From Atriophallophorus winterbourni (Eukaryota > Platyhelminthes > Trematoda > Plagiorchiida > Microphallidae): DNA of 64,000 nucleotides. The notes under the pieces are model-generated. The model did not search any database. It was not told the origin of the DNA and worked only from the letters and a program-made list of their open reading frames with translations. This document shows positions 41,222 through 53,932 of this stretch, piece by piece. Numbering within the stretch: position 1 is the stretch's first letter; every line of letters starts with the position of its first letter. Location: NCBI GenBank assembly GCA_013407085.1, contig JACCGJ010019028.1, positions 1 through 64,000 on the forward strand. Direction: 5' to 3'. Made by a program: the position numbers and the translations under genes.

Positions 41222-44200
41222 ATCTTACTATTTATAAAATGCTCCCATATGTCGTGCGTCTCAAGTATCCTCTGACAACCAAGTCAAACTCCAGGCTTGC
41301 TCGATTGGAGTTCACAAACCCTGTGGAACTGTTCTTAGTGACAGGAGAGGGGTCGAAGGCTGGTGACTGGCAGTTTAAGACCAGTTTGCTCCGGGGTAGA
41401 TGGAGCGCGTCATCTACTGGCAGTTCATCTATGGGGAGTAAATCCCTGCCTTGCGTGTTACCCGATTGCGGGAAATGCTTCGGAAGAAAATCCCGAAAAA
41501 TACCAGTAGCCAACCCCCGTGGGTGGATAACTGGCGCACAGCACTTTGTATCTGCCAGCTGCTTTGCAGGTTGCACTTGGTCGTGCAACTGCTGGTGAGG
41601 TGTATTCGAACAAACGTCAGGTGGTGCCGGGGACATCACTTTCATACTATTGCGAAGAAACTTCATGAGGATGTCTCAATATATCTCTCAGCTCTCTGCT
41701 ACGGCGTTCCCGAGATGCGACTCGCCTTTGGCGCTCCCAGCGGCTAGGGTAAAAGTAAGCTAGCTGGGGCTATAAGCACCTAAGGATTTTTATCTGGGAT
41801 GCTGGAATGTAAGAAAAATGATGGATGTTGGTGGTCAAGCCATCACTATGCGCTCTTTACTAGACTACCTGGTTGACGTTGCTTGTCTCACTGTGAGGTT
41901 CGCCTGCCTGGACACGAATCGAAACCGATTATGTTCCCCGGAGTCTATTGTACATTGAAGGATACTGCTGTGCGTTCGCATTTTTTTTGCTCTGACACTT
42001 TTGGTCATGTCTTCGTCGAATCTTCGTTGTTGTTCGTTTTGCTCTTGTCAACTGATTCACAACAGAGTTGGCGTATCGGCGTAAATAACTCATTTTGCTC
42101 ACGCGCGCAAACTTTTTCGCACCTCTAACTAGTCTACGTTTTGGCTACCATTGTAAAGATCGCGTCGAGCTACGCATTTTGATACTTGTTTCTGTATTCT
42201 ACATTCTGTGGCTAACGAGTTATAGTGGATTATTTTCTCAATGACGAAATCACGAGTTCCAAAGCAGCCACATTGACCAGTCGACCAAACGTTCGCCACT
42301 CAGCCGAACAACCCACTTCAGGCTACTAGCATGTGTGACTGCATCACGAGATCCAACAAACGGACAAAAAATCAATCGCTCAAGCTGTGACAGTGAAGAT
42401 TGTTCACCGGACAGCGACATTGAACCAACTTGACCTCTGTGCCAAGGGTCTGGATCCGGTGAACGCAACGATGTCGTCGATAGAACTGATATATTGGTTG
42501 TGACAGGCAATTGGAATGCACGTACGGGATCAACAGATGCTGCAACAAAAAGAATTTGTGGCAGATTTGGCCTAGGGCAGCGCTGTGAGAACGGCGTTCG
42601 ATTAATTGAGTTTGCGGCCTACAATCACTTCTGTCTGCAACGCTAAATTCAGCACTCTATGAAAGGTTTAGTAACATGGTACTCACATGATGACAGAACG
42701 GCGAACCTGATCGATTACATCCTATTTCGTGCACGCTGGATGCTCAGCGTTGGACTGTAGGCCCTATCGTGGGGCCGGGGAACGCATCAGGACAATGATT
42801 ACACTCTCGTTCGCACAAAGCTCCTACTTCGCCTGCTAAACTGCAAAAGGAAAACTCCTAAGATGCGTTCAAATTGGGCAGCTTTAAGAATCCTGGACCA
42901 ACGTAAGGAGCTCATAGCTGATATCGTAGAGCACTTAGATGGTATTGATGCCCCAGTTGAACAACAGTGGTCCAGACTTAAGGCTGCTACTTAAACTGCA
43001 GCAATAGAAAACTTAGGCACTGTTTCTCGCCACTGAGACGGATATCTCAGAATACCATTATGCTCTCTGCACACGCAAGAGATGCCCGAAAGCATGGTGT
43101 TTCTGATTACCGACTCCTTAGGAGAGCTGCTACACGGTCTTCCCGTGAGGATCGTAAGATAGACTTGGCGGAAACTGCATCTGAAATGGAAGCTACAGCG
43201 ATCATATGATACATTACAAAACTGATTCGCCCGATTCATACCGCAGCTGGATGTTGTAGTTTCAGCACGAACCTTCGAGATTCGTCAGGAAAGAAGATCT
43301 TTGACATTAATCACAAGATAGATAGGTTGGTTGAGCATCTCAGTCAGCTACTGAACCGCCCGTCAGCTATTAATGTCACAGTACAGAGCTGTGGCTACCC
43401 AATCAACTGACATGCCCCATTACCGTGCGGGATCTCAAGTGTTTTCGCGACGAATAAAGATCGCCAGGTGAGGAAGGAATTTCCGTTGAACTTATTAAAG
43501 CATTATTACCTCAACTGCCCAAACTGTTTTGTTCCATCTGGGAGATGGAAGTTTACCAAATATATCATTCTACCACTACCTAAAAGTGGAGATAAATCTG
43601 TGCTCCGACTATTTATAATAAGTCTAATTGATACTGCGGCTAAACTCTTTGCGACGCTCCACGAGGGCTCGGGTTCGCGTCTACACTGAAGAAACTCGCG
43701 AATTTAATTTGCACACAGGTGTTAGGCAAGTTTTTCGTTATCGCCGTTACTGTTCAACTATGTCGTCGACTGGATTATGAACCAGGCATTAACGGTTCAA
43801 GCTTCAACAGATCTCTGGATCTCCAATCTCGACTACGCTGATGATGTAGCTGTTTTGGTGAAGATGCTGAAATGCTACAAAGGCTTTTAGACCACATTAG
43901 TAACGCTGCTGCCAAAGTCATCCTCGAGATAAACGCAGCAAAATCTAGGACCTTTTTTATATCATTGCACCGGGCGTTCAGCAGCTGAACGTCAATGGCT
44001 GTCCAATCGAGTATATTCCTGTCTTCAAATACCTCGGTTCCTGTATGTAGCATAATGGTTAGCCGAAAACTGAAGTGAAGTTAAGGGTTGATTGGGTGCG
44101 CAATTCAATTTTGCGGTTGAAATGCACCCTTTGGCGTAGGCTTGGGATCACCCTCAAAAATAAAATACGTGTTTATCAAGCAGCGATCCGCCCTATATTG

Positions 44201-44600
44201 CTTTATGGATGCAATCAAATAACAGGATGTAAGATCTATAGAAGTGTTTCATTACTGGTGCCTTAATGTAATCTTGGGCCTCCGAATTACTAGCCGAGTA
44301 TCTAACGCAGCCGTTCGGACGCGATGCAACGATTACTTCCTCCGAAAGTCAGACTCAACTCTCACGAAACTCGTCCTCGACTGCAAACCCATTCGTACCA
44401 GGCGTCGAAGACAAGTTGTTCAAGTGATTACCTGGCTGTCAACTGTAAAGGAGGATGTTGACGTTCTGGGAGTGCGCATCGTCTACGGCGTTCGCAGGTG
44501 GGAACGAGACTGGATCAAAATCTGCCACGTTCTCGCCACCCATCGACGATGGTCTGGTGTGATTTGAGACATCAATGAACCCGCAAAAAAGTAGTTAGTA
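41222..44600 (+). mobile_element. RTE2: decayed near-full-length RTE-like retrotransposon
   Basis: Order: 5' leader 41222-41760 (shared with repeat B); endonuclease start CEVRLPGHESKP; an unexplained stretch at about 41980-42250; endonuclease WNARTGSTDAATKRICGRFG and VTWYSHDDRTANLIDYILFR (42505-42760); linker VSDYRLLRRAATRSSREDRK; RT YIILPLPKSGDKSV, then FSLSPLLFNYVVDWIMNQAL (about 43730-43790) and LDYADDVAVL (about 43830-43860). C-terminal frames such as KIRVYQAAIRPILLYGC run to 44240. The 3' end has AAAAAAGTAGTTAGTAAGTA. Many stops and shifts: dead. Gene organisation is that of a single-ORF RTE. Confidence 0.75.
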
Positions 44601-44629
44601 AGTAGGATTGCAGGTGTGATTACGTCGGC

Positions 44630-44770
44630 TCCTGGGGACTTATGAAATGCAACCTGCGGGATCAGCCTCAAAACTAATATACGTGTTTATCTCCCCTGTA
44701 TTGCTTTATGTTGTAAACTCACCAAATCAATAGATGTTAAAAAGAAATCTTGATGCCGTTTTACCCTTAA
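44630..44770 (+). mobile_element. second RTE2 3' scrap
   Basis: CTCAAAACTAATATACGTGT and TGTATTGCTTTATGTTG repeat the 44150-44230 part of RTE2 with a gap. Confidence 0.5.
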
Positions 44771-45079
44771 CCCGTGCATCGAAGAAAGCTATACATCTTG
44801 ACCCCATGGATTCACATGTGTCATCCCACTAATCGAAAACAATTTCTGCCCTTTGGATTTTACCTGATTCTTGAACTGCTCAGTAAGCAACCAAATCCAG
44901 TTTTTGCTTGTCATATTATTCGTAGTTCCCATATTATTCTGTTTTTGTAAAGCTATATGGTTTAGAGACCATTAAACTTGAATTAAATTATTTCAAAATT
45001 AACACAAATATTGCTTATAGTCTCCGACACAATTTGTGTTAGCGATTTCGATGGTATCAATGCATTGTTTAAGTTGAAA

Positions 45080-46925
45080 ACTAGTGAGCCGGAGCGCTAG
45101 CAGTTTTCCGGACAGAAGCAATTAGTCGGTTATCTGTCATGATTTGAAAAACACCGGGTTTCAGCTTCGTCATGTTGTTGATGGTTTGATAAAACAGTTT
45201 GGGGTTTCTCTGTATTCTTACTACCAACTAAAGCTGGTGATATTATCTATCCTTCCGTATTAGAGTTGCAACTTGATTCCGCAATTCACAAAGGTGTGTC
45301 CAGCTCGATTCTATTCTGGCGATCCTATGAATAGCCTATGCCAAATTTCGTTTTCAATTCTGAAATGGGGATCTTTGCTCTTATGTTTCGAAACATAGGT
45401 AAAATTTAAATGTATCTTGCTGGTAATGCAATCTGCCAGGGTTGTGCAATGCAAGCCCGGATCATTGAAACTTTTATTATGAGCAACGAAATCCCTCATT
45501 GTTTTCATCAAGACAAAGTAATCCACTTTTTATTTTGATTTGTTTGCATTCGAATTTTACTAGCTTTGTACACATTGAAAGTGCCGGACGAGGTGGTCGC
45601 TTTGACCCAACGCAGAGTGATACTGAATCTTCCGCAGCCGTGGATTCGGAGGTTACGAATAGGCCAAGCATAGATTTATGTTGAAAATGTCTTTGTTGAG
45701 TATTTTCGAAACATGATTATACAGAGGGTCTTGATCGAACAGTTCGCGAAATTTGTAGTCTAGTGATTGTGGTGGATGGTCTACCCTACTATGTATTTAA
45801 GGCAGATTAAAGTCTCCCATAATCAATAATTGCGAATTGCGCCGTTTTCCAAAGTACTGCATTGCTTTCAAGTGTTTTTCGTTGTAATCATCCGATTAGG
45901 GTTGTGAACGGTAAACTACACCAACGATGCAACAGTATTTTGATATTTTTTACCATCCGACCCCATGCACATTTTTGTAGGTCTTGTAAAGCATAGCTTT
46001 TTACCCGCATGTCATTTATGAAAAAATCTAGGAACGAATAGATCGAGACCAGTGTCTGTAACTAGCGTACTGTATTAAATTTCGAGGAGTTAAACAGCTA
46101 CTCCAGCACCTACCCTTGAGCGGTCTCTTGAAAACAGGGTCATGTTGGGAATACAGATCTCGCCATCGCTCATGTGTGTTTGGGAACACGTCTCAGTTAT
46201 TTGCATTAAAATAACTGAATATCTGCAAAACCTCAATACCAACATTGCAATGTTGACTTTTCAAACGCAAATTGAAAGTCATGTAAGTTAAAAAAACTTT
46301 AACAACAAGCATGGTGGAGCAGGTTTTGATGTTTATAATGTTTTGATTAGCAAGGAAACCTTCCAAAATTAGGTCTCATCTGCCGACAAACCACTAAAGA
46401 TGGCTTCATACCACATGGCCAAGTCCAAGAAATCCCATGCAATTTCAGAAGAGGTGATAAAGCCGCGTATTGGAAATGGCGAAAATCATTACATGTACTA
46501 TGAGGGGTGTGAGAGCATATCAAAATATTTTAGGGGTGCGGGGCATTACATAGTTCGGGAACCACTGGTGTACAGTGATGGAGCGGAAAGCTTGTCTATT
46601 TGTCCGATCCATCGAGAGTCGGATATTGGTCGATTTTGAATGAACCACCATGTTTCTAGTCCGAATCTTGCCAGATTGTAGAGGCTGTGGCGATTTCGGC
46701 GTACAAAGTTTGGGGTCACTCATTCTGACATCCGTCTGGAGATTTGTGTGATTTTCTTTCCTGGTGGCTCTGATTGAGCCCAACATACCTCTCGTTAAAA
46801 ATATTATTTTTAGAGGTTTCGGTCCGTCATCTTTGTAGTTTGGTGACCGATGTATTCTAAACGTGTCCACCACGATTGAATCGTGAGCTCTGATGCTCTT
46901 AGCAATGTCGAATAACTGTTTGTAA
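45080..46925 (-). mobile_element. CR1-like copy with ORF1 remnant, endonuclease and linker
   Basis: From 46873 down, VDTFRIHRSPNYKDDGPKPL KIIF resembles the RNA-binding ORF1 of CR1 elements ('FRLG....PRPLKV.F'). The endonuclease follows at about 46300-45780 (rc of CTCCCATAATCAATAATTG gives the LLIMGDF site). The linker at 45526-45311 reads LHCTTLADCITSKIHLNFTY and SKDPHFRIENE. The RT is missing. The ORF1 part, absent from the other copies, makes this the longest 5' end. Confidence 0.7.
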
Positions 46926-47133
46926 TCATTATGTTGTATTTCACACCCCGAACAGTGCTAATGTTTTCGTGAACACTAAAACGAACCACGCTACGTTAGT
47001 CAGATTATCAAAAGCACTTTTCTCTGCCACTATGGAATATCAGCGTGTAGGCGACATTTAGTCTGTGGACATGCAGGCAGAAAATATGAGTTTAGAAGAA
47101 CGTCTTCCATCAATTTCCTACTGTTAAGATTGA

Positions 47134-47232
47134 TGTGAAAGCATAAGCCTGATCCAGGCAAAGTGCCGCACAGTCAGAGACTGTACGTATTCTGAGATAC
47201 TGTCAGGTTGCCCAGGCCTAGACAGATATGAC
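47134..47232 (-). repeat. repeat A fragment, inverted
   Basis: It has GTGAAAGCATAAGCCTGATC, AAAGTGCCGCACAGTCAGAG and GGTTGCCCAGGCCTAGACAG. Confidence 0.75.
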
Positions 47233-47859
47233 AAAAAAAGATTTATCCTCAATGAACGCGGTTTCTCATGATGAGGAGAATTGAAGTGCCAACTTAGGCG
47301 GGTTATCAAATCAGGCAGTGCAGTGCTCACACCAATCATTGAGCGCAACGGGTACCATTGCTCAATGTAGTCGCTTCGTCTACTTGAGAATAGTGTCCCT
47401 GCTGACTCCAGCACATTAGTTTAGACCACACTTGGGTTCATCTACTTTAATATTATTTTGGGGGATAGCAGAAATCTGCTGATGGGCAGTCAGTAGACGC
47501 TTCGTAAACTTTTCAATCTGCTTCGCGTCCGAGTCGCAGCTAGCGTTTGCATTACCTGTCTGTCCAGCCTCACGCGAATTCTCTTTTCATAGCAGGGCCT
47601 CTTGTGGCAGTACGAGATGGATAGTTGGATTTAGGTTGATTCAACTATTAAGTGAATTATTTTGGGCATTCACTATTGACTTCAGTGTTTCCAAGAATTT
47701 TCGAAAATACTTTTTTAATATTCCATCCGATCTTCTAGGTTGGCTGACTGTGCTAACACCAGACTCGGTATCTTTTTTGCTTTGTTTGACAGACACTGCA
47801 CACATAAAATACGCCAGGAGGTTTAGCGTTATTAATAAACAAAACTGCCTCTTGAGTCA

Positions 47860-47950
47860 AACTTTATCGCAATCTTACTGTCTCCAACTCATGACAGCAA
47901 CCAGCCAGAAGCCGGTTTTGGCGTGTAAGTGGGGGATATGAGCAACACTA
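47860..47950 (+). repeat. type 2 hammerhead repeat fragment
   Basis: It has TCTTACTGTCTCCAACTCAT, GACAGCAACCAGCCAGAAGC and GGGGGATATGAGCAACAC. Core changed (CTCATGA, GAAGC). Confidence 0.5.
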
Positions 47951-50650
47951 TACTTTTATCGCAACTATTTTGCATCTTCGTTGAGCAAATATAATACATA
48001 ACTATTTTTGATTTCGCACTTAATCGCGTTTTTCAAATTTTACACAAATCACTCTTAATTTTCTTTGGTCCGGACATCAAACAACAGCTGAGGTCAAGGT
48101 CATTTGATTGTTGAATGTGGGTTCAGATAGCACACACGAAAACAGCTAGGCACGTATCGATCGATTAGCCGATAAGGACGTATCGAAGTGTTAGAAGCAA
48201 ATTACCAGTCGTTATGACTGTAAATTTGCTCTCACAAAACAGAAACACGGCCGGGAGGGTGTAACAGAAGATTTTCCGAATTATAACGGTCTTGAGTAAG
48301 TCAAATCAGCGAAAAATATATTCGTACGCCTCACAAATTTTCCACTGTGAGCCAGGAAATGGGCACTTCCGAAATATTGATCACAGGGCACCAAAATCAT
48401 AGAGTCTAAGATATATCGTCAAGGGGGATTGAATGGTGTAAGAATATCTAGATAGAATCAGCGAGTGACGAGTTTTGTCGAAAAATATCAGAGCACAAAA
48501 TTGTGTCCGCACGGTAGATAGTCATTGTTCGCAAGTTCTCGAAAAAGAACTTTGCAGTGCTATCCATAATAAATTATGTAAAAATAAGTTTACTTCGTTC
48601 AAGTTTAATGCGGATAAGTTCGCGTCGGTTCACTCGAAGATTGGTAGAGACGAGTTCCACACATTTTAGCGATTTTAAGACAACCGCCTCTTCTCGACGG
48701 CTATCCACAATTGCCGTTTTTACTTAAAACGTTAGTGAAATCAGCGTACTTGCGTCTGAGTCGTCATGCCTTCTCGTTTGGAAGCCAGTGGAAAGTCTCG
48801 CATTACTCAAGCCGTACTTTGGGTTTTGGAAGCGAGAGCTAGTCACATCGTGTCATCATGTTTTACAAGTTGACCTGGATAGGAGACATTGATTGATTGA
48901 TTCTTGCAACGGAAATTATTGTCTCATTGTTCGACCCCTGGATAATGTAGAACCTTGTAGATGGAATGACGAGCAACTTGTGGGAAAATTTTAATGTGTC
49001 GTCCGAAAATTAGAGGTTTCGAACTCGGTACGTTAGCCGTCGTGTTGATGGCGTTGTTCAAGTGTGCAGCTTTGAAGTGCATCCTAATAAAAGCATGAAT
49101 GCATGGCCGTACAAACTACCACACAGGCCAATTGCTTGAGAGTTAATTTGAACGAAGGTAGCGATCTATAAGTAAAATATATTAGTATAAGAACTGTTTA
49201 TTAGATACACAAGAGAAATGACCACTAAACAGAACACTGAAAATTTGCTAATGAATCAACAGAGAATGACAACAATTCATACGAGACAAAAACTGAAATA
49301 AAGCATATCGCACCCCATATAATGCTTTCTTGCACCTTCTAGTTGGAAAACACTGTGTGATAACAGATGCTTATCAGCCTCACCGAATAGTTGTTATTGT
49401 AGTCTAAGCAGTTGATGGTGTTTTAAAGTCGCGGAATTCAAACTTCTTTGGTTAGGCCCTAGTGGTGTTTTCTGACGACTGCGTTCTAGTGAGGGCTTTG
49501 TCTTTTGAACCCTCTTGGCTCAAAGAACAACGCTCGTATTCCGAATCTTATCTTTTCTGGAGTGACGGCGTTGTGCTGTACAATCAAGTTTCAAGATAAA
49601 GGAGAAATAGAAATGGAGAAAAGGGCAGTACTGTTATTCACTGCTTCGTGATGTTATTGTTTTCCATATCATGTTGATAGTGGCTTCGCGTCATTTGATT
49701 TTTTTAAAAGTGGTCGATGTCACGGGCCGGGCGGCGAAGATCGATCAATGTATACGTGATGCAGATAGACTTTTGAATCGCATGTTAGCGAAAGATAGAG
49801 TAAATAGAAGTGTACAATAATAAATGTGTAGAGACAATGGTCCGATACACTTACACTTGTCTCCTATGCAACTCGCGGTTGGACTTGCCGGCTCTTTGAT
49901 GAATAGTTGTTGGTGTTTACAGGGAGAATGATGAAGCATTTTTGTACGCCGTGCCTAACCAATTAAAGGAAACCTTACTGCAAGTGCTACGGGAATCAAT
50001 AGCAATTGGTCCCAACATCATAACCTGTATACAGCTGTCTCACCATAGAATGCGAGAACACCTCTAATGTGCCTTGCACATGAAGTGATTCGTCACATCA
50101 AGAACCGTGTCGAACCTCGTCATTCACAAATGACGCAACAAGTGTCAAAGCGACACGCATCACCATAAGGCAGACAGCTTAACGTGCGAATATTTGTGGA
50201 GATTGAAATTCCACGAACGTGGCAGTACATTGCTTAGTTTTAATTGTCATATTTATGAATGATGTCCCACCAAACTAGTCAAAAATAATTTTGCTTTTGT
50301 TGCACTGACACATACATTCTACGAAAGAGTTGAAAGTCTTCTACGTTCTGGTTGAAGGAATAATTCACATAAGCTCGCAGTGTTTGTATTTTGGCAGACC
50401 GAATGGGTTAATAAACACGCATCTGACCATCTCATCCGTTCATTACTTTTGTTCATCTGACTACTATGTACCACCACCACCACCACTGATGACAGGTTCG
50501 TTTCTTTAATCGTATTCTGAAAAGTATTGAATAACTACTGAGTGAAATTGATAGCACTTACTAACACTTACTAACCAAACATATTCCAATCGATCACTTA
50601 CTAACCTGTTTTTTAATAGTACACTCATACATAATAGAAATTAACGACAC
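47951..50650. other. 2.7 kb without recognised genes or repeats
   Basis: Low-GC intergenic DNA. The frame at 48475-48669 (64 codons) has no recognisable motif. Nothing else stands out except an ACC-rich run at 50470-50487. Confidence 0.4.
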
Positions 50651-50654
50651 TAAC

Positions 50655-50762
50655 ATGTATGTATGTATGCATGTATGTATGTATGTATGTGTGTATGTAT
50701 GTATGTATGTATGTATGTATGTATGTATGTATGTATGTATGTATGTATGTATGTATGCATGA
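50655..50762 (+). repeat. microsatellite (TGTA)n next to repeat A
   Basis: About 26 ATGT units, with a few substitutions to GCAT or GTGT. On the other strand this is (CATA)n and directly follows the repeat A fragment at 50763. Confidence 0.95.
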
Positions 50763-50832
50763 GGCTGATTCAGGCAACGTGCTGCATCGTCAGAGACTGA
50801 ACGTGGGTTAAGATACTGTCAGGTTGTTCAGT
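50763..50832 (-). repeat. repeat A 3' fragment, inverted
   Basis: It has GAGGCTGATTCAGGCAACGT, CATCGTCAGAGACTG and AAGATACTGTCAGGTTG. Confidence 0.7.
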
Positions 50833-50989
50833 TAATATCTGATTATCGATAAATCTGTCTTCACTGTTCAGTCCGATAAAAATGTTTATTTGATATTTTG
50901 TTTGGTCAGATGGCATAGCGCTGTCGAGATGAATGCCTTTCAGAGTCCTAGGTACCTTAACCAACAGTGGCTTGCAAGCGCCACTTGTT

Positions 50990-51090
50990 CACATTTCTTG
51001 CACTGTTTCAAGGCATGCAGATCCTGATCCTACTGTCCCTACATCATGAATGCAAACAGCACGAAATCGATCGTGGGGTGTGGGGTGGAA
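50990..51090 (+). repeat. decayed type 2 hammerhead repeat
   Basis: It has TGTTTCAAGGCATGCAGATC, CTACTGTCCCTACATCATGA and GCAAACAGCACGAAATCG. The core is degenerate. Confidence 0.4.
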
Positions 51091-52225
51091 ATGCAAGCAA
51101 ATAGGGCATTGTTTGTTTACAGACGGCGGTATCCTAGCTTATCACCGAAATTATAAACTCGAGACTGACAGTAACAATAAACATAATTTTACCGAAGGAT
51201 ATCAACTACGCCATTTACTTGGTGTGTGATGAGAAAGTGACTTGTGGACATACATAATCCCGTCACGTTCCAAATTACCGTATTGATTGTCGGCGCCATT
51301 TTTGGAATTCCCTATCCTAAAATGTGGTGGACTCTCCTTGCTTGGCGATATTTAAAGCGAAATTGGGATTATATATGCAAACGAACATCATTCGTGTGCC
51401 TTACACCTAATATACTCTACTCGTTGTATACTATAGTGTTTTTTTACATTTTCATTGATATCGTAATCATGTGGCGTTACAAAGTATTAACTTTTTTAAT
51501 CAATAAATCTGTGAATCCTTAAATCCTTCAAACGCCCTACTGAAACTTTGGAAGTAACACAAACTATGAAATTGTCAGCTGGCCCGGGATTGGAAGATCG
51601 GACGCTGCCATAAAACCAGTTAAAATACGAAGCACCCACAGTCGATCAGCAATCTTGATAGACATGTTTGATTACCGTTTCCATTCTCGTGAGGTTTTCG
51701 CATTGGTTCATATACGTAACCCAATTGCATTGCAAGTGCCGGTTGAGTGATCGTCCTGTTGAACTGAATGATGTAATGATGTACGGCAAGATCTTATTTA
51801 AGATTCAAGAATTTATGGCCAAGAAAAACACAACTTCACAATTTCCACAGCATGGTGAGCATTCGTTCACGAAAAACAAGTTTTCGTGTATTGTTACGTA
51901 TAGTCTATGAGTTAATACGCAGGTGTCGTTTAATGGTTACGCAACAAATATGTGTTAAAAACTCGAATGAATAGTTCGACGCTGGGAGCGGGGAGGCACT
52001 CCAAAGGAAACAGAAACTCTCAGAATAAACCATAGGTAACAGCTAATACGGGAATGAGAAATTTGTAGTGTCGTCAAGTGGCTGCGTGTATGCTGTGTTG
52101 CATTTTAATAAATGATTTGAGGTTGATTTGTATTATGTTTAATTTTGTTTGCTAGTATCACATCACTAAATCCGCCAAGGACGGTCCGAAGCCCGGCTGC
52201 AAAAGGAGGAGGGTTAATCGTGAGG
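51091..52225. other. unassigned intergenic DNA
   Basis: A 92-codon plus frame at 51244-51522 is hydrophobic (two possible membrane stretches), but this is common for AT-rich random frames and no family is recognised. Confidence 0.4.
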
Positions 52226-53400
52226 TTAGCTACCCCACCTTGTGAAAAATCTTCTAGCTACAGAAACGCCAACAAGAATACTAATATTTAATAGCCGTAG
52301 GTGTCGTTCGACAATGACTTGGTCAATTATTGGTTCAAATAGAGGTTCTACTGAGTTTGATAAACTATGATGCAATAATTGCCGTTTCGGACAGAACACT
52401 TGAGAGTAAAAGCTCGCAAGAGCATCCGTTGTCTCTAGAACTGTAACAGTCATTCCTTGTTCTGTAATGAGCGGAAAAACACCTGGTTTCAATTGTGTTC
52501 TTTCATTCACAATTTTGCGCAGTATTTTTGGATTATATTCTATTCGAACGAAGGTAGTCACTCTGTTCCGTATTCGGCAAAATTGACACCAAATTTGTGG
52601 GAGTAGCAAGATCACAATGAATCACAGTGAAATCTATTTTCTTGTTTAAATGCGAACAGAGCATCGGAAGATGCGGACAGCTTTGCTGGGAATAAATCGA
52701 GTTTGATTGGATTTTTATCTGAAGGTAGTTAAACAATGAGTTGTAATGTGTATTTGTGTCACTGAAATCAAGTTGGACCTCGTTTAGTTCACAGAGTTCT
52801 CTGAGCTTCCAAAAGTCGACTTTTTGGATGACCTTCATTTCGTCCCTGTCTCAAAGCACTAGTCATAATAAAACACCAGTACGACACGGTCACTCCGCCC
52901 CGGTGGAGCTTTGTAAGCGCTTGATTCGATAGCTGATGCGTTCATAGAATAGATGGCCGATCTGTTCCTTTCAATCGTGTATGGTCGAAGATGTGGTTGT
53001 ATAAAGGTACTAAGTCGAATACTTCGCGAAGTTTGTGGTCCAGTGAGTTCGTTGGATGCTGGCCTCTTGAGTATGGCCGCGGAAGGTTGAAGTCCCGATG
53101 ATTAGCATTTGAGCGTGCTGTCGAGTGTTGAGGCTCTGAAGTCTTTCAACTAGCATATCGTTGTGTTCTGCGGTCGGTTGGTGAGCGGTATATGACACCG
53201 ATTGTATAGTTGTCACCAGATGCTAGGTCAAGTGGGCACCACGGCGTGTCAGTGAGTGAAAGATCAGTATCTTCAAAAATATCTTTAGTCGCTTGTGGCA
53301 ATACAAGGCAACGCCACCTCCAATGCCACACGGCGAAGAAGTGTCATATTTGAGATAGCAAGTTCATTGTCCATGTGATATTTGTGTCGCGAATAATTAT
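52226..53400 (-). mobile_element. CR1-like copy, endonuclease to RT linker
   Basis: Minus-strand frames in order: ASGDNYTIGVIYRSPTDRRT (about 53230), MLVERLQSLNTRQHAQMLII G (endonuclease 'LLIMGDFN' region, shifted), VIQKVDFWKLRELCELNEVQ, and YNPKILRKIVNERTQLKPGV followed by LETTDALASFYSQVF. It is broken by at least three frameshifts. The RT palm is absent. Confidence 0.7.
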
Positions 53401-53836
53401 CGTAGGCAAAATGTCAATGATAATTAAATAATCAATCGGAACACATCATATTTCTTTCCAGATAGTCTCCACTCAAGCGTCATGTCCAAGCTGGGGATGA
53501 GCAGATAGAGCTCTTGTGTGCTGAACGCAGATCACACCGCCGGCGTGCAACTGACGCCGATAGACCGAGAACTGAGTATCGCTGTGAGCATTGCGGGAGA
53601 GATTGTCACATCCGAATCGGACTGTTTAGTCATTCAAAATGCTGCGGAGCATGACACCATCATGCGTTTGTGGACAACGACCGGAGGCCAACAACAACCA
53701 ATCTCCTGTCATTCATCCCGGTTGCCTCGATGTATTTTGCTCATGAGGATTCTGTTGAGATCAAACCTATGGCGTAATTATGATTTTTATCATGCAGTGT
53801 TGCAATTAAACATTAGCCGCGGGCACTTTCCTGTAT

Positions 53837-53932
53837 CTTTCTTGGTCTGGGCGACCTCAGTATCTCAGGTCACGGGAATTTATTGACTGTGTGCACTTTG
53901 GCTGACTTCAGGCGTGTGACTTCATGCATACC
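53837..53932 (+). repeat. repeat A 3' fragment
   Basis: It has CTTTCTTGGTCTGGGCGACC and CAGGCGTGTGACTTCATGCA. Confidence 0.55.

Noticed and set aside
50655..50762. tandem array considered as a CRISPR or satellite
   Set aside because: It is a simple tetranucleotide microsatellite without spacers, in eukaryotic DNA.
51244..51522. 92-codon hydrophobic plus-strand ORF as a small membrane protein
   Set aside because: There is no family motif, splice context or conservation evidence. AT-rich random frames often look hydrophobic.
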